This document shows positions 24,784 through 35,034 of a DNA stretch of 64,000 nt, one piece after another (the first letter of the stretch is position 1; the number at the start of each line of letters is the position of its first letter). This DNA comes from Anaeromyxobacter soli (GTDB lineage: Bacteria > Myxococcota > Myxococcia > Myxococcales > Anaeromyxobacteraceae): assembly GCF_022808855.1 (NCBI RefSeq), contig NZ_JAKZLF010000018.1, positions 33,118 to 97,117 of the forward strand. The letters run 5' to 3'. The position numbers were made by a program, and so were the translations under genes. Under the pieces are notes generated by a model. It worked only from the letters and a program-made list of their open reading frames with translations. It did not search any database and was not told where the DNA came from.

Positions 24784-25290
24784 ATGCCGCGCCACGTTCC
24801 GCTCGCCCTCGCCGTCGCACTCGCCCTGCTCGCCGCCGCCTGCGCTCCCGACGCTCACGGCGACCTGCGCGCCCGGGTTCGGCTCCAGCCCGCAGGGGCC
24901 CCCGGGCGCATGACCTTCGAAGGCGTCGGCGTCGGTACGGGGCTCGAGGAGGCGCAGGCCGTCTTCGGCGGCCCGCTCGCGTTTCCCTGGGACGGGACCC
25001 ACCTCGCGCGGGAGCTCGCGAGCGACTTCGGGACGAGGCTCGACGTCCTGTACGGCGTGAAGCGCGACGGCTCGGGAACGATCTCCGGCCTCACGCTCGA
25101 CTACACGGGGAACCCCCTCGCCATCGCCAGGCTCGACGCTCGCTGGCGCGAGGTGCTCTCGGCGATCCCGGGCGCGTGCGAGGAGGCGGGCTGCCAGTGG
25201 AACGACGAGGACGGCCGGATGATCGCGCTCGTCACGAAGCTCACCCGCTGGGCCGGCAGCTCCCAGCTGACGGTCACGATCGAGCAGTGA
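24784..25290 (+). CDS. Predicted lipoprotein, unknown function
   Basis: 168 residues with a lipoprotein signal (LALAVALALLAAAC, modified Cys at about residue 20). The mature part has GLEEAQAVFGGPLAFPWDGT, GTRLDVLYGVKRDGSGTISGLTLDY split by a turn, and two cysteines in CEEAGCQWNDEDGRM that could form a disulfide. The ATG has AAGGAGAGCCCAC upstream, a strong ribosome site. It is probably an envelope protein; no family recognised. It is convergent with the kamA gene. Confidence 0.72.
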   Translation: MPRHVPLALAVALALLAAACAPDAHGDLRARVRLQPAGAPGRMTFEGVGVGTGLEEAQAVFGGPLAFPWDGTHLARELASDFGTRLDVLYGVKRDGSGTISGLTLDYTGNPLAIARLDARWREVLSAIPGACEEAGCQWNDEDGRMIALVTKLTRWAGSSQLTVTIEQ

Positions 25291-25368
25291 CGCCGGCCCG
25301 CGCTCGCACGCGTCGAGACCTCACCCGCAGCCGTGCCCCATCCGCAGGCCCGGGATCGTGCGCCGTAC

Positions 25369-26610
25369 CTAAGGCTCCAGGTACTCGTACTCCTTCCCTG
25401 CGTAGTTCCTCAGCACCCAGCGCTTCCCCTCGTGCGAGACCACGTAGTTCGGGTTCACGGGGATCTTGCCGCCGCCCTGGGGCGCGTCGACGACGAAGTG
25501 CGGCACGGCGAGGCCGGAGGTGTGGCCGCGCAGGTGCTCGATGATGCGGATGCCGGTCTCGACGGGCGTGCGGAAGTGGCTGATGCCCTTCGAGAGATCG
25601 CACTGGTAGATGTAGTAGGGCCGGATCCGCATGAGCAGGAGCTTGTGGTTCAGCTCCTTCACGGTCTCGGGCTCGTCGTTGACGCCCTTCAGGAGCACCA
25701 TCTGGTTGCCGATGACGCACCCGGCATCCGCGAGCCGCCGCGCCGCCTCGAAGGCCTCGGCGGTGCACTCCTTCGGATGGTTGAAGTGCGTGTTCACGTA
25801 GACCGGGTGGTGACGGCGCAGCATGTGGACGAAGTCGTCCGTCACGCGCTGTGGGAGGGTGACGAGGTTGCGGGTGCCGAGCCGGAAGATCTCGACGTGC
25901 GGGATCGCCCGCAGCCGGCCGAGGATGTAGTCGAGCCGGTCGTCCGAGAGCGAGAGCGGGTCGCCGCCGGAGATCACCACGTCGCGGATCTCCGGGTGCG
26001 CCGCGATGTACGCGAGCGACTCCTCGATCTGGCGCTTCGCGGCCGCGGTCGTCGGATCCGACACCTTGCGCTTGCGCGTGCAGTGGCGGCAGTAAACCGG
26101 GCAGTTGTGCGTCGTGTAGAAGAGGACGCGGTCCGGGTAGCGGTGCGTGATGCCGGGCACCGGCATGTCCCGCTCCTCGGCGAGCGGGTCCTCGAGGTCG
26201 GCGGGCGCGATGGTCAGCTCGCCCAGGGTCGGGACCGACTGCAGCCGGATCGGGCAGCTCGGGTCGTCGGGATCCATGAGCGCCGCGTAGTACGGCGTGA
26301 TCCCCATGTGGAACTCGGCGTCCGTCTCGACGACCGCGCGGCGCTCCTCGTCCGTGAGGTGGATCACCTTCTCGAGCTGCTCGAGCCGGGTGATCCGCTC
26401 GCGCTGCTGCCAGTGCCAGTCGTTCCAGAGCGTCTCGGGGACGTCCTTCCAGATGGAGCGCGGGCCGGGCGCGAAGCGCGCGCGGACGCTCGGGACGGGT
26501 CGGATCCCGTCGTCGATCGCCGAGCCGGCCGGGCGGGGTTCGCCGTTCGCGCGCTCCGGAGGAAGGGCGCCGACGTCCCCGTGGTCGCTCGTCACAGGAA
26601 GATTCGCCAT
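25369..26610 (-). CDS. kamA: Lysine 2,3-aminomutase-like radical SAM enzyme, paralogue 1
   Basis: Interconverts alpha- and beta-lysine by radical chemistry using S-adenosylmethionine and pyridoxal phosphate. The radical SAM site is C170, C174 and C177 (CPVYCRHC). The PLP lysine lies in VDAPQGGGKIPVNP, and the Asp in QCDLSKG plus the Asp before APQGGG correspond to the two substrate-amine ligands of known lysine aminomutases. Length (413) is typical. The first 50 residues are a disordered-looking leader. ATG at 26608-26610. A second paralogue starts 242 bp away, divergently. A beta-lysine acetyltransferase, which would indicate osmolyte synthesis, was not seen. Confidence 0.9.
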   Translation of the reverse strand: MANLPVTSDHGDVGALPPERANGEPRPAGSAIDDGIRPVPSVRARFAPGPRSIWKDVPETLWNDWHWQQRERITRLEQLEKVIHLTDEERRAVVETDAEFHMGITPYYAALMDPDDPSCPIRLQSVPTLGELTIAPADLEDPLAEERDMPVPGITHRYPDRVLFYTTHNCPVYCRHCTRKRKVSDPTTAAAKRQIEESLAYIAAHPEIRDVVISGGDPLSLSDDRLDYILGRLRAIPHVEIFRLGTRNLVTLPQRVTDDFVHMLRRHHPVYVNTHFNHPKECTAEAFEAARRLADAGCVIGNQMVLLKGVNDEPETVKELNHKLLLMRIRPYYIYQCDLSKGISHFRTPVETGIRIIEHLRGHTSGLAVPHFVVDAPQGGGKIPVNPNYVVSHEGKRWVLRNYAGKEYEYLEP

Positions 26611-26773
26611 GTCGTCTCGCTCCACAGGGGGCCCTCTGCGAGGGCCGCGCGTCTCCTTTAACACCGACGCGCCGCCATGACACGGCCCGTCGCCCCACCG
26701 ACCGGGGTGGGTCCCGCCGTGCAGGCCGAGCGGCAGCAGGCAGGCGAGGCGGCGCTCCGGGGCCAGGCGTCGT

Positions 26774-26802
26774 TTGACCGCTGCGTCGCGGGCGGGTAGC
26801 TT
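26774..26802 (+). promoter_or_regulatory. Promoter of the second kamA-like gene
   Basis: TTGACC (26774-26779), 17 nt, TAGCTT (26797-26802). Initiation near 26809 gives a leader of about 43 nt. On the opposite side, a 7-bp hairpin GGCCCTC/GAGGGCC (26630-26646) lies in the leader of the leftward kamA. Confidence 0.6.
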
Positions 26803-26851
26803 CCGCGCCCCGCCGGGCGTTCCCCGTGGCGACGGCCCGAGCGGTGATCCC

Positions 26852-28045
26852 ATGGACTTTCGAGCCCGATTCCCCGACGTCTCCGAGAGCGACTGGCGCG
26901 ACTGGCGCTGGCAGCACCGGAACGCGCTGCGCACCGCCGAGGACCTCGGCCGCCTCGTCGCCCTCACCGACGACGAGCGCGCGGGCCTCGCGCACGCGCG
27001 AGGGCGGACGCGCGTCGCGGTGACGCCGTACTACGCGTCGCTCATGGACCCCGTCCACGGGAGCTGTCCGATCCGGATGCAGTCCATCCCGCTCCCCGGC
27101 GAGGCGACGCAGGCGCCCGGGGACCTGCGCGATCCCATCGGCGAGGACGCGCACCGGCCCGCGCGCGCGATCGTCCACAAGTACCGGGATCGCGTCCTCT
27201 TCCTCGCCGTCGATCGCTGCTCGGTCTACTGCCGTCACTGCACGCGCCGGCGGATCACGTTCGGCGCCGACGCGGGGTTCGACCGCGACGCGATCGAGGA
27301 GGGGCTCGCGTACGTGCGGGCGCACCGCGAGGTGCGGGACGTGATCGTCTCGGGCGGCGATCCGCTCGTGCTCTCGGACGAGCGGCTCGACGCGCTGCTC
27401 GCGGGCCTCCGCGCCATCCCGCACGTCCAGCTCCTCCGCGTCGCGACGCGCGCGCCGGTGACCTGCCCGATGCGCGTGACGCCCGCGCTCGCCGCGCTCC
27501 TGCGCCGCCACGCGCCGCTCTTCGTCGTCACGCACTTCAACCACCCCGTCGAGGTCACGCCGGACGCGCGCGCCGCGTGCGAGGCCCTGGTCGACCACGG
27601 GGTGCCGGTGGAGAACCAGTCCGTGCTCCTGCGCGGCGTGAACTCGTCGGCCCGGCTCCTCACCGATCTCAACGAGCGGCTCCTCGCGAGCCGGGTCCGC
27701 CCGTACTACCTCCACCAGGGCGATCTCGCGGAGGGGACGGCGCACCTGCGCACGCCGCTCGAGGCCGGGGTCGCGATCCTGGAGCAGATGCGGGGGCGGA
27801 CGAGCGGCCTCGCGATCCCGCACCTGGCCGTCGATCTCCCGGGGGGCGGCGGGAAGGTCACGCTCTCGCCAGATTACGTGCTGGGGCCGGGCGAGGAGGG
27901 CGCGCCGGGGCACTGGCTCCGGAGCTTTCGCGGCGCGCGCCACTTCTACCCGGCGCCTCCCGCGGCGGATTGCACCTGCGGGCACGAGGCGGTCTACTAT
28001 GCCCGCGAGCCTGCCGAGCCGCCCGCGGGCGAAGGGGACGCATGA
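26852..28045 (+). CDS. Lysine 2,3-aminomutase-like radical SAM enzyme, paralogue 2
   Basis: Same family as the divergent neighbour but clearly diverged. The 397 residues keep the radical SAM cysteines in CSVYCRHCTRRR (about residues 128-136), the PLP lysine in DLPGGGGKVTLSP, and both Asp of the lysine-type substrate pocket (HQGDLAEG and VDLPGGGG). A Cys/His-rich C-terminus (DCTCGHEAV) may bind metal. It could be a lysine 2,3-aminomutase, an EF-P-lysine mutase (EpmB-like) or an enzyme for another amino acid. The ATG at 26852 is preferred over an in-frame TTG at 26774, which overlaps the -35 box. Its stop overlaps dedA by 4 nt. Confidence 0.87.
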   Translation: MDFRARFPDVSESDWRDWRWQHRNALRTAEDLGRLVALTDDERAGLAHARGRTRVAVTPYYASLMDPVHGSCPIRMQSIPLPGEATQAPGDLRDPIGEDAHRPARAIVHKYRDRVLFLAVDRCSVYCRHCTRRRITFGADAGFDRDAIEEGLAYVRAHREVRDVIVSGGDPLVLSDERLDALLAGLRAIPHVQLLRVATRAPVTCPMRVTPALAALLRRHAPLFVVTHFNHPVEVTPDARAACEALVDHGVPVENQSVLLRGVNSSARLLTDLNERLLASRVRPYYLHQGDLAEGTAHLRTPLEAGVAILEQMRGRTSGLAIPHLAVDLPGGGGKVTLSPDYVLGPGEEGAPGHWLRSFRGARHFYPAPPAADCTCGHEAVYYAREPAEPPAGEGDA

Positions 28046-28707
28046 TCCAGTCGGTCGTCGCCAAGCTCGCGGTCTTCACCATCGCCGTCGTCGGCTACCT
28101 CGGCTACGGCGGGGTCGTCCTGCTCATGGCGATCGAGAGCGCCTGCATCCCGCTCCCGTCCGAGATCATCATGCCGCTCGCCGGGTACCACGTGTACCTC
28201 GGCAACTTCACGCTGCACGGGGCGGCGCTCGCGGGCGCGATCGGCTGCGTCGTGGGCTCCGTCCCGGCCTACTACCTCGGCCTGTACGGCGGCCGCCCGC
28301 TCATCGAGCGGTACGGTCGGTACGTGCTCGTGTCGCACCACGATCTCGACGTGGCGGATCGCCTCTTCCGAAGGTGGGGTCAGTGGGTCGTGTTCGCCGC
28401 CCGCCTCCTCCCCGTCGTCCGCACGTTCATCGCGTTCCCGGCGGGCGTGTCGCGGATGCCGATGGGGAAGTTCATCGCCTTCACGTTCGCGGGCTCGTAC
28501 CCCTGGTGCCTCGCGCTCGCGTGGGTCGGGGCGAAGCTCGGCGACAAGTGGGACAGCGACCCGCGCATGAAGGCCGTCTACCACCGGTTCGAGCTCGTCA
28601 TCGTGGCCGCCGGTGTCGCGGCGGTGGTCTTCTACGTCTGGCACAAGGTCCGCGCGTCGCGGCGCGACCGGGCGGCGACCGTCGCGGGCGCGCCGGACGA
28701 GGGGTGA
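28042..28707 (+). CDS. DedA-family membrane protein
   Basis: Inner-membrane protein of the DedA/SNARE-associated clan, whose members move polyprenyl- or phospholipids and affect envelope homeostasis. The 221 residues carry AIESACIPLPSEIIMPLAG near residue 35, the re-entrant loop with the conserved Glu, and FAARLLPVVRTFIAFPAGVSRMP split around residue 130, with the conserved Arg pair. Four to five hydrophobic segments are seen. ATG overlaps the kamA-like stop (ATGA) and its TGA overlaps the SpoIID start, so the three genes are translationally coupled. Confidence 0.93.
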   Translation: MIQSVVAKLAVFTIAVVGYLGYGGVVLLMAIESACIPLPSEIIMPLAGYHVYLGNFTLHGAALAGAIGCVVGSVPAYYLGLYGGRPLIERYGRYVLVSHHDLDVADRLFRRWGQWVVFAARLLPVVRTFIAFPAGVSRMPMGKFIAFTFAGSYPWCLALAWVGAKLGDKWDSDPRMKAVYHRFELVIVAAGVAAVVFYVWHKVRASRRDRAATVAGAPDEG

Positions 28708-29591
28708 TGGCGCCCGCCGCCCTCGGGGTGGCGCCGATCCGGGCCGCGCTCGCGCTCCTCCTCGTCTCCGCCGCGCCCGCGCAGGCGGAGGAGCTCATCC
28801 GCGTGCGCGTCTCGGAGCGGCCGGAGCGCATCGAGGAGGTCCGGCTCGAGGACTACGTCGCGGGCGTGGTGTCGGGCGAGATGCCGGTGAGCTTCCCCGG
28901 CGAGGCCCTGAAGGCGCAGGCGGTCGCGGCCCGGAGCTACGCCCTCACGCGCAAGATCGAGGCGCAGGCCGCGAACCGGCGCTGGGACATCGCGACGGGC
29001 GTGCTCGCCCAGGTCTACCGGCACGGCGCGGCGAGCCCCGCGGCGCGGGCGGCGGCCGAGGCCACGGCGGGCGAGGTGCTCGTCTCGGGGATGGAGCCGG
29101 TGGAGGCGTACTTCCACGCGTCGTGCGGCGGCACGACCGAGGCGGGCCTGCCCGCGCTCGGGCGCGACCTGCCCTACCTCGCCTCGGTCGCGTGCGGGCG
29201 CTGCGACCGCGCGCCGGGGGTGCGCTGGTCGGCGCGGATCGACGCGCGCGCGCTCGGCGCCGCCGCGGGCCTGCGCGGCGCGGCGACCGAGGCGCGCGTC
29301 TCGACGCGGACGGCGAGCGGCCGCGCGGAGCGGGTCGAGATCTCCGCAGGAGGGCGGCGCGCGACCGTGCTCGCCACCGACCTGCGCCAGCGGCTCGGCT
29401 ACGCCCGCCTGCCCTCGCTCGCGTTCGACCTGCGCTCCGAGCGCGGGGCGTTCGTCTTCGACGGCCGCGGGCAGGGGCACGGCGCCGGCCTCTGCCAGTG
29501 GGGCGCGGCCGGGCTCGCGCGCGAGGGGAAGGGCTACCGCGAGATCCTCCTCCACTACTATCCGGGCGCGGACGTGGCGCGGATGTATTGA
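28707..29591 (+). CDS. SpoIID/LytB-domain secreted protein
   Basis: Exported peptidoglycan-active protein of the SpoIID fold; family members cut denuded glycan strands or stimulate amidases. A signal peptide ends near residue 27 (AAPAQAEE). The domain begins with LEDYVAGVVSGEMPVSFPGEALKAQAVAARSYAL, split as EDYVAGVVSGEMP and ALKAQAVAARSYA, which contains the catalytic-type Glu. AYFHASCGGTTE and RGQGHGAGLCQWGAAGLA follow, with a final HYYPGADV. The length of 294 is normal. The start overlaps the dedA stop by one base. SpoIID occurs in many non-sporulating myxobacteria, so it is not evidence for endospores. Confidence 0.92.
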   Translation: MAPAALGVAPIRAALALLLVSAAPAQAEELIRVRVSERPERIEEVRLEDYVAGVVSGEMPVSFPGEALKAQAVAARSYALTRKIEAQAANRRWDIATGVLAQVYRHGAASPAARAAAEATAGEVLVSGMEPVEAYFHASCGGTTEAGLPALGRDLPYLASVACGRCDRAPGVRWSARIDARALGAAAGLRGAATEARVSTRTASGRAERVEISAGGRRATVLATDLRQRLGYARLPSLAFDLRSERGAFVFDGRGQGHGAGLCQWGAAGLAREGKGYREILLHYYPGADVARMY

Positions 29592-29615
29592 GGACATGAT
29601 CTCGGATACGAAACG

Positions 29616-29796
29616 CGGGGGCGGAGCCCCCGAGCTCCGCGGGAGGGCCCCCGCGCGAAGCGCGGGAGGGGCGAAGCCCCTCCGGCGGGGAACCTGCGCG
29701 TCCCCGCGAACGCGGGCGCGCAGGTTCACGGGCCCCGCCGAGCGGGGGTGGGGCCCCGACGAGCTTCGCTCGGCGGGGCGGGGGACGCAATCCCCC
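29616..29796. repeat. Array of GC-rich stem-loops between spoIID-like and queA
   Basis: At least five nested or adjacent perfect hairpins fill this gap: GGGGGC with loop GGA (29616-29632); CCCGCGC-GAA-GCGCGGG (29650-29666); an 8-bp stem with loop GAA (29665-29683); an 11-bp outer stem GAACCTGCGCG with an inner 5-bp stem (29690-29727); GAGC-TTC-GCTC (29761-29771); and GGGGGA-CGCAA-TCCCCC (29780-29796), nine bases before the queA ATG. Loops of the GNA type inside GC closing pairs recur. It may end the upstream transcript, stabilise mRNA or attenuate queA. Confidence 0.75.
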
Positions 29797-29804
29797 GGCA
29801 AAAG

Positions 29805-30842
29805 ATGAAACTCTCGGACTTCGACTACGGTCTGCCCGAGGCGCTCGTAGCGCAGGAGCCGGCAGAGCCGCGCGACGCCTCGCGCCTGCTCGTCGTCCCG
29901 CCGGACGGCCCGCTCCGGCACCGCGGCTTCGCGGAGCTCCCGGCGCTGCTCGCCCCCGGCGATCTCCTCGTCTTCAACGACACGAAGGTCATCCCGGCGC
30001 GGCTCGTCGGGACGAAGCCGACCGGCGGCAAGGTGGAGCTGCTCCTGTGCGAGCCGCTCGCGGGCGGGCTCGGCCGGCGCTGGCGCGCGATGGGGCAGGC
30101 CTCGAAGCCGATCCGCGAGGGGACCACGCTCGCGTTCGGCGAGCTGGAGGCGCGCGTCGAGGCGAGCGAGGGCGAGGGCTTCTACGTCGTGACGCTCGAC
30201 CGCGAGGGCGAGGCGCTCGAGGCGGCGCTCGCGCGCGCGGGCCGGATCCCCCTGCCGCCGTACATCCGGCGCGCGCCCTCCGAGGCGGACCGCGAGCGGT
30301 ACCAGACGATCTGGGCGCGCGCCCCCGGCAGCGCGGCCGCGCCGACGGCGGGCCTCCACTTCACCGAGGCGGTCCTCGCCGCGCTCGAGGCGCGCGGCGT
30401 CGCGCGCACGGCCGTCACGCTCCACGTCGGCCCCGGGACGTTCCTGCCGGTCCGCGGCGACTCCATCGAAGGCCACCGGATGCACGCGGAGCAGTACGAG
30501 GTCCGGCCGGAGGCCGCCGCCGCCATCGCGGCCTGCCGGGCGCGCGGCGGCCGGATCGTCGCCGTCGGGACCACCTCGGTGCGCACGCTCGAGAGCGCCT
30601 GGCGTGACGGCGCCGTCGCGGCGGGCTCCGGACGCACCACGCTCTTCATCCGTCCCGGCCATCGGTTCCGCGCGGTCGACGCGCTCGTCACGAACTTCCA
30701 CCTGCCGCGCTCGACCCTGCTCATGCTGGTGTGTGCGTTCGGCGGGGCCGAGCGGGTCCTCGCCGCCTACCGTGAGGCGGTCGCGCGCCGATATCGGTTC
30801 TTCAGCTACGGCGACGCCATGCTCCTCTCGCGGCCGTCTTGA
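29805..30842 (+). CDS. queA: S-adenosylmethionine:tRNA ribosyltransferase-isomerase
   Basis: Makes epoxyqueuosine in tRNA by transferring the ribosyl part of SAM to preQ1 after Tgt action. The 345 residues show YGLPEALVAQEPAEPRDASRL at the start (YxLPxxLIAQ-type opening), LLVFNDTKVIPARL, the AAPTAGLHFTEAVL block (about 182-195), LHVGPGTFLPVR, and a C-terminal RSTLLMLVCAFGG. Length is typical. The ATG at 29805 was chosen because upstream codons lie in the hairpin array. No ribosome site is visible. It heads queA-pilZ-tgt-yajC-secD-secF, all on one strand. Confidence 0.96.
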   Translation: MKLSDFDYGLPEALVAQEPAEPRDASRLLVVPPDGPLRHRGFAELPALLAPGDLLVFNDTKVIPARLVGTKPTGGKVELLLCEPLAGGLGRRWRAMGQASKPIREGTTLAFGELEARVEASEGEGFYVVTLDREGEALEAALARAGRIPLPPYIRRAPSEADRERYQTIWARAPGSAAAPTAGLHFTEAVLAALEARGVARTAVTLHVGPGTFLPVRGDSIEGHRMHAEQYEVRPEAAAAIAACRARGGRIVAVGTTSVRTLESAWRDGAVAAGSGRTTLFIRPGHRFRAVDALVTNFHLPRSTLLMLVCAFGGAERVLAAYREAVARRYRFFSYGDAMLLSRPS

Positions 30843-30870
30843 CGGAGCGTCCGCCCAGGTCCGCCCGTGC

Positions 30871-30878
30871 TATAGGAT
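30871..30878 (+). promoter_or_regulatory. Possible -10 for the PilZ gene
   Basis: TATAGGAT (30871-30878) contains TATAGG and TAGGAT, 35-42 nt before the likely TTG start. A following AAGGAG (30894-30899) is rather far from that start. This suggests a promoter inside the queA-tgt group. Confidence 0.35.
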
Positions 30879-30912
30879 CTCGAACGGCGTCGAAAGGAGC
30901 GGGGGGCCGGGA

Positions 30913-32740
<1,828 letters not shown>

Positions 32741-32784
32741 CCCCAGGCATCGGCCGAGCGGGCGGGCCCCCGGCCGGAAAGAGG

Positions 32785-32813
32785 TTGCGGAAAGGCGCCA
32801 ACTCACGCTAAAA
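32785..32813 (+). promoter_or_regulatory. Candidate promoter for yajC-secD-secF
   Basis: TTGCGG (32785-32790), 17 nt, CTAAAA (32808-32813), in the 110-bp gap after tgt. The -10 is weak but this is the only AT-rich spot. The leader before yajC would be about 30 nt. Confidence 0.4.
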
Positions 32814-32850
32814 GACGGCGCTTTTCCCTTTCCGTACCCAGCGGAGACTT

Positions 32851-33201
32851 ATGCATCCCGTCCTCCACGCGTTCTTCTCTCAGACCGCGCCCGAGGGGCA
32901 GGCCCAGAACCCCATCATGGGGTTTCTGCCCTTCATCCTCATCGCGGTCGTCTTCTACTTCGTCTTCTTCCGCCCGCAGGCGAAGCAGGCGAAGCAGCAC
33001 AAGCAGTTCATCTCCGAGCTGAAGAAGGGAGACGAGGTGCTCACGCAGGGCGGAATCATCGGCACGATCGTCCTCGTCGAGGACCGCACCGTGACGATCG
33101 ACGCGGGGTCGGGGACGAAGCTGAGGGTCCTGAAGAGCCAGGTCGCCGGGCAGTGGAAGCAGGTCGAGTCCGTCCCGGTGAAGGCGGAGGCGAAGAAGTA
33201 G
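32851..33201 (+). CDS. yajC: Preprotein translocase accessory subunit YajC
   Basis: Small membrane partner of SecDF in the Sec holotranslocon. The 116 residues have one strong helix (PIMGFLPFILIAVVFYFVFF, residues 21-40) followed by the family signature RPQAKQAKQHKQFISELKKGDEV, split at RPQAKQ and LKKGDEV, then TQGGIIGTIVLVEDRTV. The stop abuts the secD ATG without a gap, so translation is coupled. ATG at 32851 follows CGGAGAC. Confidence 0.95.
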   Translation: MHPVLHAFFSQTAPEGQAQNPIMGFLPFILIAVVFYFVFFRPQAKQAKQHKQFISELKKGDEVLTQGGIIGTIVLVEDRTVTIDAGSGTKLRVLKSQVAGQWKQVESVPVKAEAKK

Positions 33202-35034
33202 ATGGAACGGTCCTGGTACTGGCGCGTCGCGCTCATCGTCGCGGTGGCGCTCTTCTCGCTGTGGCAGCTCGTCCCGAGCTGGTTCTACTTCAAGCTCCCG
33301 CCCGACCAGCGCAGCACCGAGGCGTACGAGCACGCGGTGCCCGGCTGGGCGCCGACGTCCCAGAAGCACCTCAACCTCGGCCTCGACCTCCAGGGCGGCA
33401 TCCACCTCGCCATGGGTGTCGACGTGGAGCGCGCGGTGAAGGCGAAGGTCGCGCGCCGCGCCGACGAGATCGCCGAGTACCTGAAGTCGAAGAACGTCCC
33501 CGCCGAGTCGGTGACCACCACCGCGGGCGGCACGCGGGTCGCGGTGAAGGCCGCCGATCCGAAGCAGGTCGAGTCCTCGGTCCTCGACTCGTACGACCAG
33601 GAGATGTACTCGCCGGGCGTCGTCGACGGCGCGGTCACCTTCGCCTTCAAGGACACGGTGCTCCGTGACTTCCAGTCGAAGGCCGTCGAGCAGGCGGAGA
33701 AGACGATCCGCAACCGCGTCGACAAGTGGGGCGTCTCCGAGCCCGACATCAAGCGCAAGGCGAACAACCAGATCCAGATCCAGCTCCCCGGCTTCAAGGA
33801 TCCGGAGAAGGCGAAGGAGCTGCTCGGCCGCACCGCGCAGCTCGAGTTCAAGATCACCGACGACGAGAACCCCGCCCTCGATCAGCTGCGCGGGCAGCTC
33901 ACGCCCTGCGCGACCGCCGACGGCTTCCGCATCCCGCTGCCGCAGGGCGGCTGCTGGTCGACCGAGAGCGTCGAGCTGCCGAACGGCACCGCGCGCGCGG
34001 TGACGATCCTCGCCGCGAACACGCGGCCGGAGATCGAGAAGCTCATCCAGGAGAAGGCGACGCCGCTCCTCGACCCCCAGAAGAACGTCGTCGGCATCGG
34101 CGAGGCCACCGTCGGCCAGGGCCCGACGCGCCAGCAGTACTACCGGACCTACCTCCTCCGCGCGAAGACGGAGCTCACCGGCGACTACATCGCCGACGCG
34201 CGCGCCGCGATCGACCAGTCCCAGCAGTTCGGCCAGTCGGGCCGGCCGCTCGTCCAGTTCACGATGAGCGTCGAGGGCGGCCGCCTCATGCAGAAGCTGA
34301 CGAGCGAGAACATGCGCCGGCGCATGGCGACGGTCCTCGACGACAAGGTCGAGACGGCGCCGTACATCCAGGGCGAGATCTCCACGAACGGGCAGATCAC
34401 GCTCGGCTCGGGGCGCAACCCGCAGGAGATGTTCGAGGAGGCCAACCAGATCGCGCTCGTCCTCAAGGCCGGCGCGCTCCCGGCCCCGGTGACGATCTCC
34501 GAGGAGCGCACGGTCGGCGCGACGCTCGGGCCGGAGCTCGTGCGGCGCGGCACCGTCGCCGCCCTCATCGGCCTCGGCCTCGTGCTCCTCTTCATGGTCG
34601 CCTACTACCGCGCGAGCGGGCTCGTCGCCGACGTGGCGCTCGTCCTGAACGGCCTGCTCGTCCTCGCGATCATGGCGATGATCGGCTCGACGCTCACGCT
34701 GCCCGGCATCGCCGGCTTCGTCCTCACCCTCGGCATGGCGGTCGACGCGAACGTGCTCATCAACGAGCGCATCCGCGAGGAGCTGCGCGCGGGGCGGACC
34801 ATCAAGCAGGCGGTCCAGCAGGGCTATGACAAGGTGTTCTGGACCATCGTGGACTCGCACGTCACGACCCTCGTCGCGGCCCTCGTCCTCATGAACTACG
34901 GGTCGGGTCCGGTGCGCGGGTTCGCCGTGACGCTCGCGATCGGCCTCGTCGCGTCGATGTTCACGTCGATCGTGGTGACCCGGGCCTTCATGGAGTTCTT
35001 CACGCGCCACGAGACGGCGCGCCTGAGCGTGTGA
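33202..35034 (+). CDS. secD: Protein translocase subunit SecD
   Basis: Proton-motive-force-driven subunit that pulls exported proteins through the membrane from the periplasmic side. The 610 residues begin with helix 1 (about 8-26), then the conserved LGLDLQGGIHLAMGVD (residues 59-74), a large periplasmic region, and five C-terminal helices. The latter include TVGATLGPELVRRG and GMAVDANVLINERIREELR, split around the conserved Asp. All motifs are intact. The TGA at 35032-35034 overlaps the secF ATG by one base. Confidence 0.97.
   Translation: MERSWYWRVALIVAVALFSLWQLVPSWFYFKLPPDQRSTEAYEHAVPGWAPTSQKHLNLGLDLQGGIHLAMGVDVERAVKAKVARRADEIAEYLKSKNVPAESVTTTAGGTRVAVKAADPKQVESSVLDSYDQEMYSPGVVDGAVTFAFKDTVLRDFQSKAVEQAEKTIRNRVDKWGVSEPDIKRKANNQIQIQLPGFKDPEKAKELLGRTAQLEFKITDDENPALDQLRGQLTPCATADGFRIPLPQGGCWSTESVELPNGTARAVTILAANTRPEIEKLIQEKATPLLDPQKNVVGIGEATVGQGPTRQQYYRTYLLRAKTELTGDYIADARAAIDQSQQFGQSGRPLVQFTMSVEGGRLMQKLTSENMRRRMATVLDDKVETAPYIQGEISTNGQITLGSGRNPQEMFEEANQIALVLKAGALPAPVTISEERTVGATLGPELVRRGTVAALIGLGLVLLFMVAYYRASGLVADVALVLNGLLVLAIMAMIGSTLTLPGIAGFVLTLGMAVDANVLINERIREELRAGRTIKQAVQQGYDKVFWTIVDSHVTTLVAALVLMNYGSGPVRGFAVTLAIGLVASMFTSIVVTRAFMEFFTRHETARLSV

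Noticed and set aside
28707..29591. SpoIID as evidence of endospore formation
   Set aside because: SpoIID/LytB-domain proteins are widespread in non-sporulating bacteria, and no other endospore gene is present.
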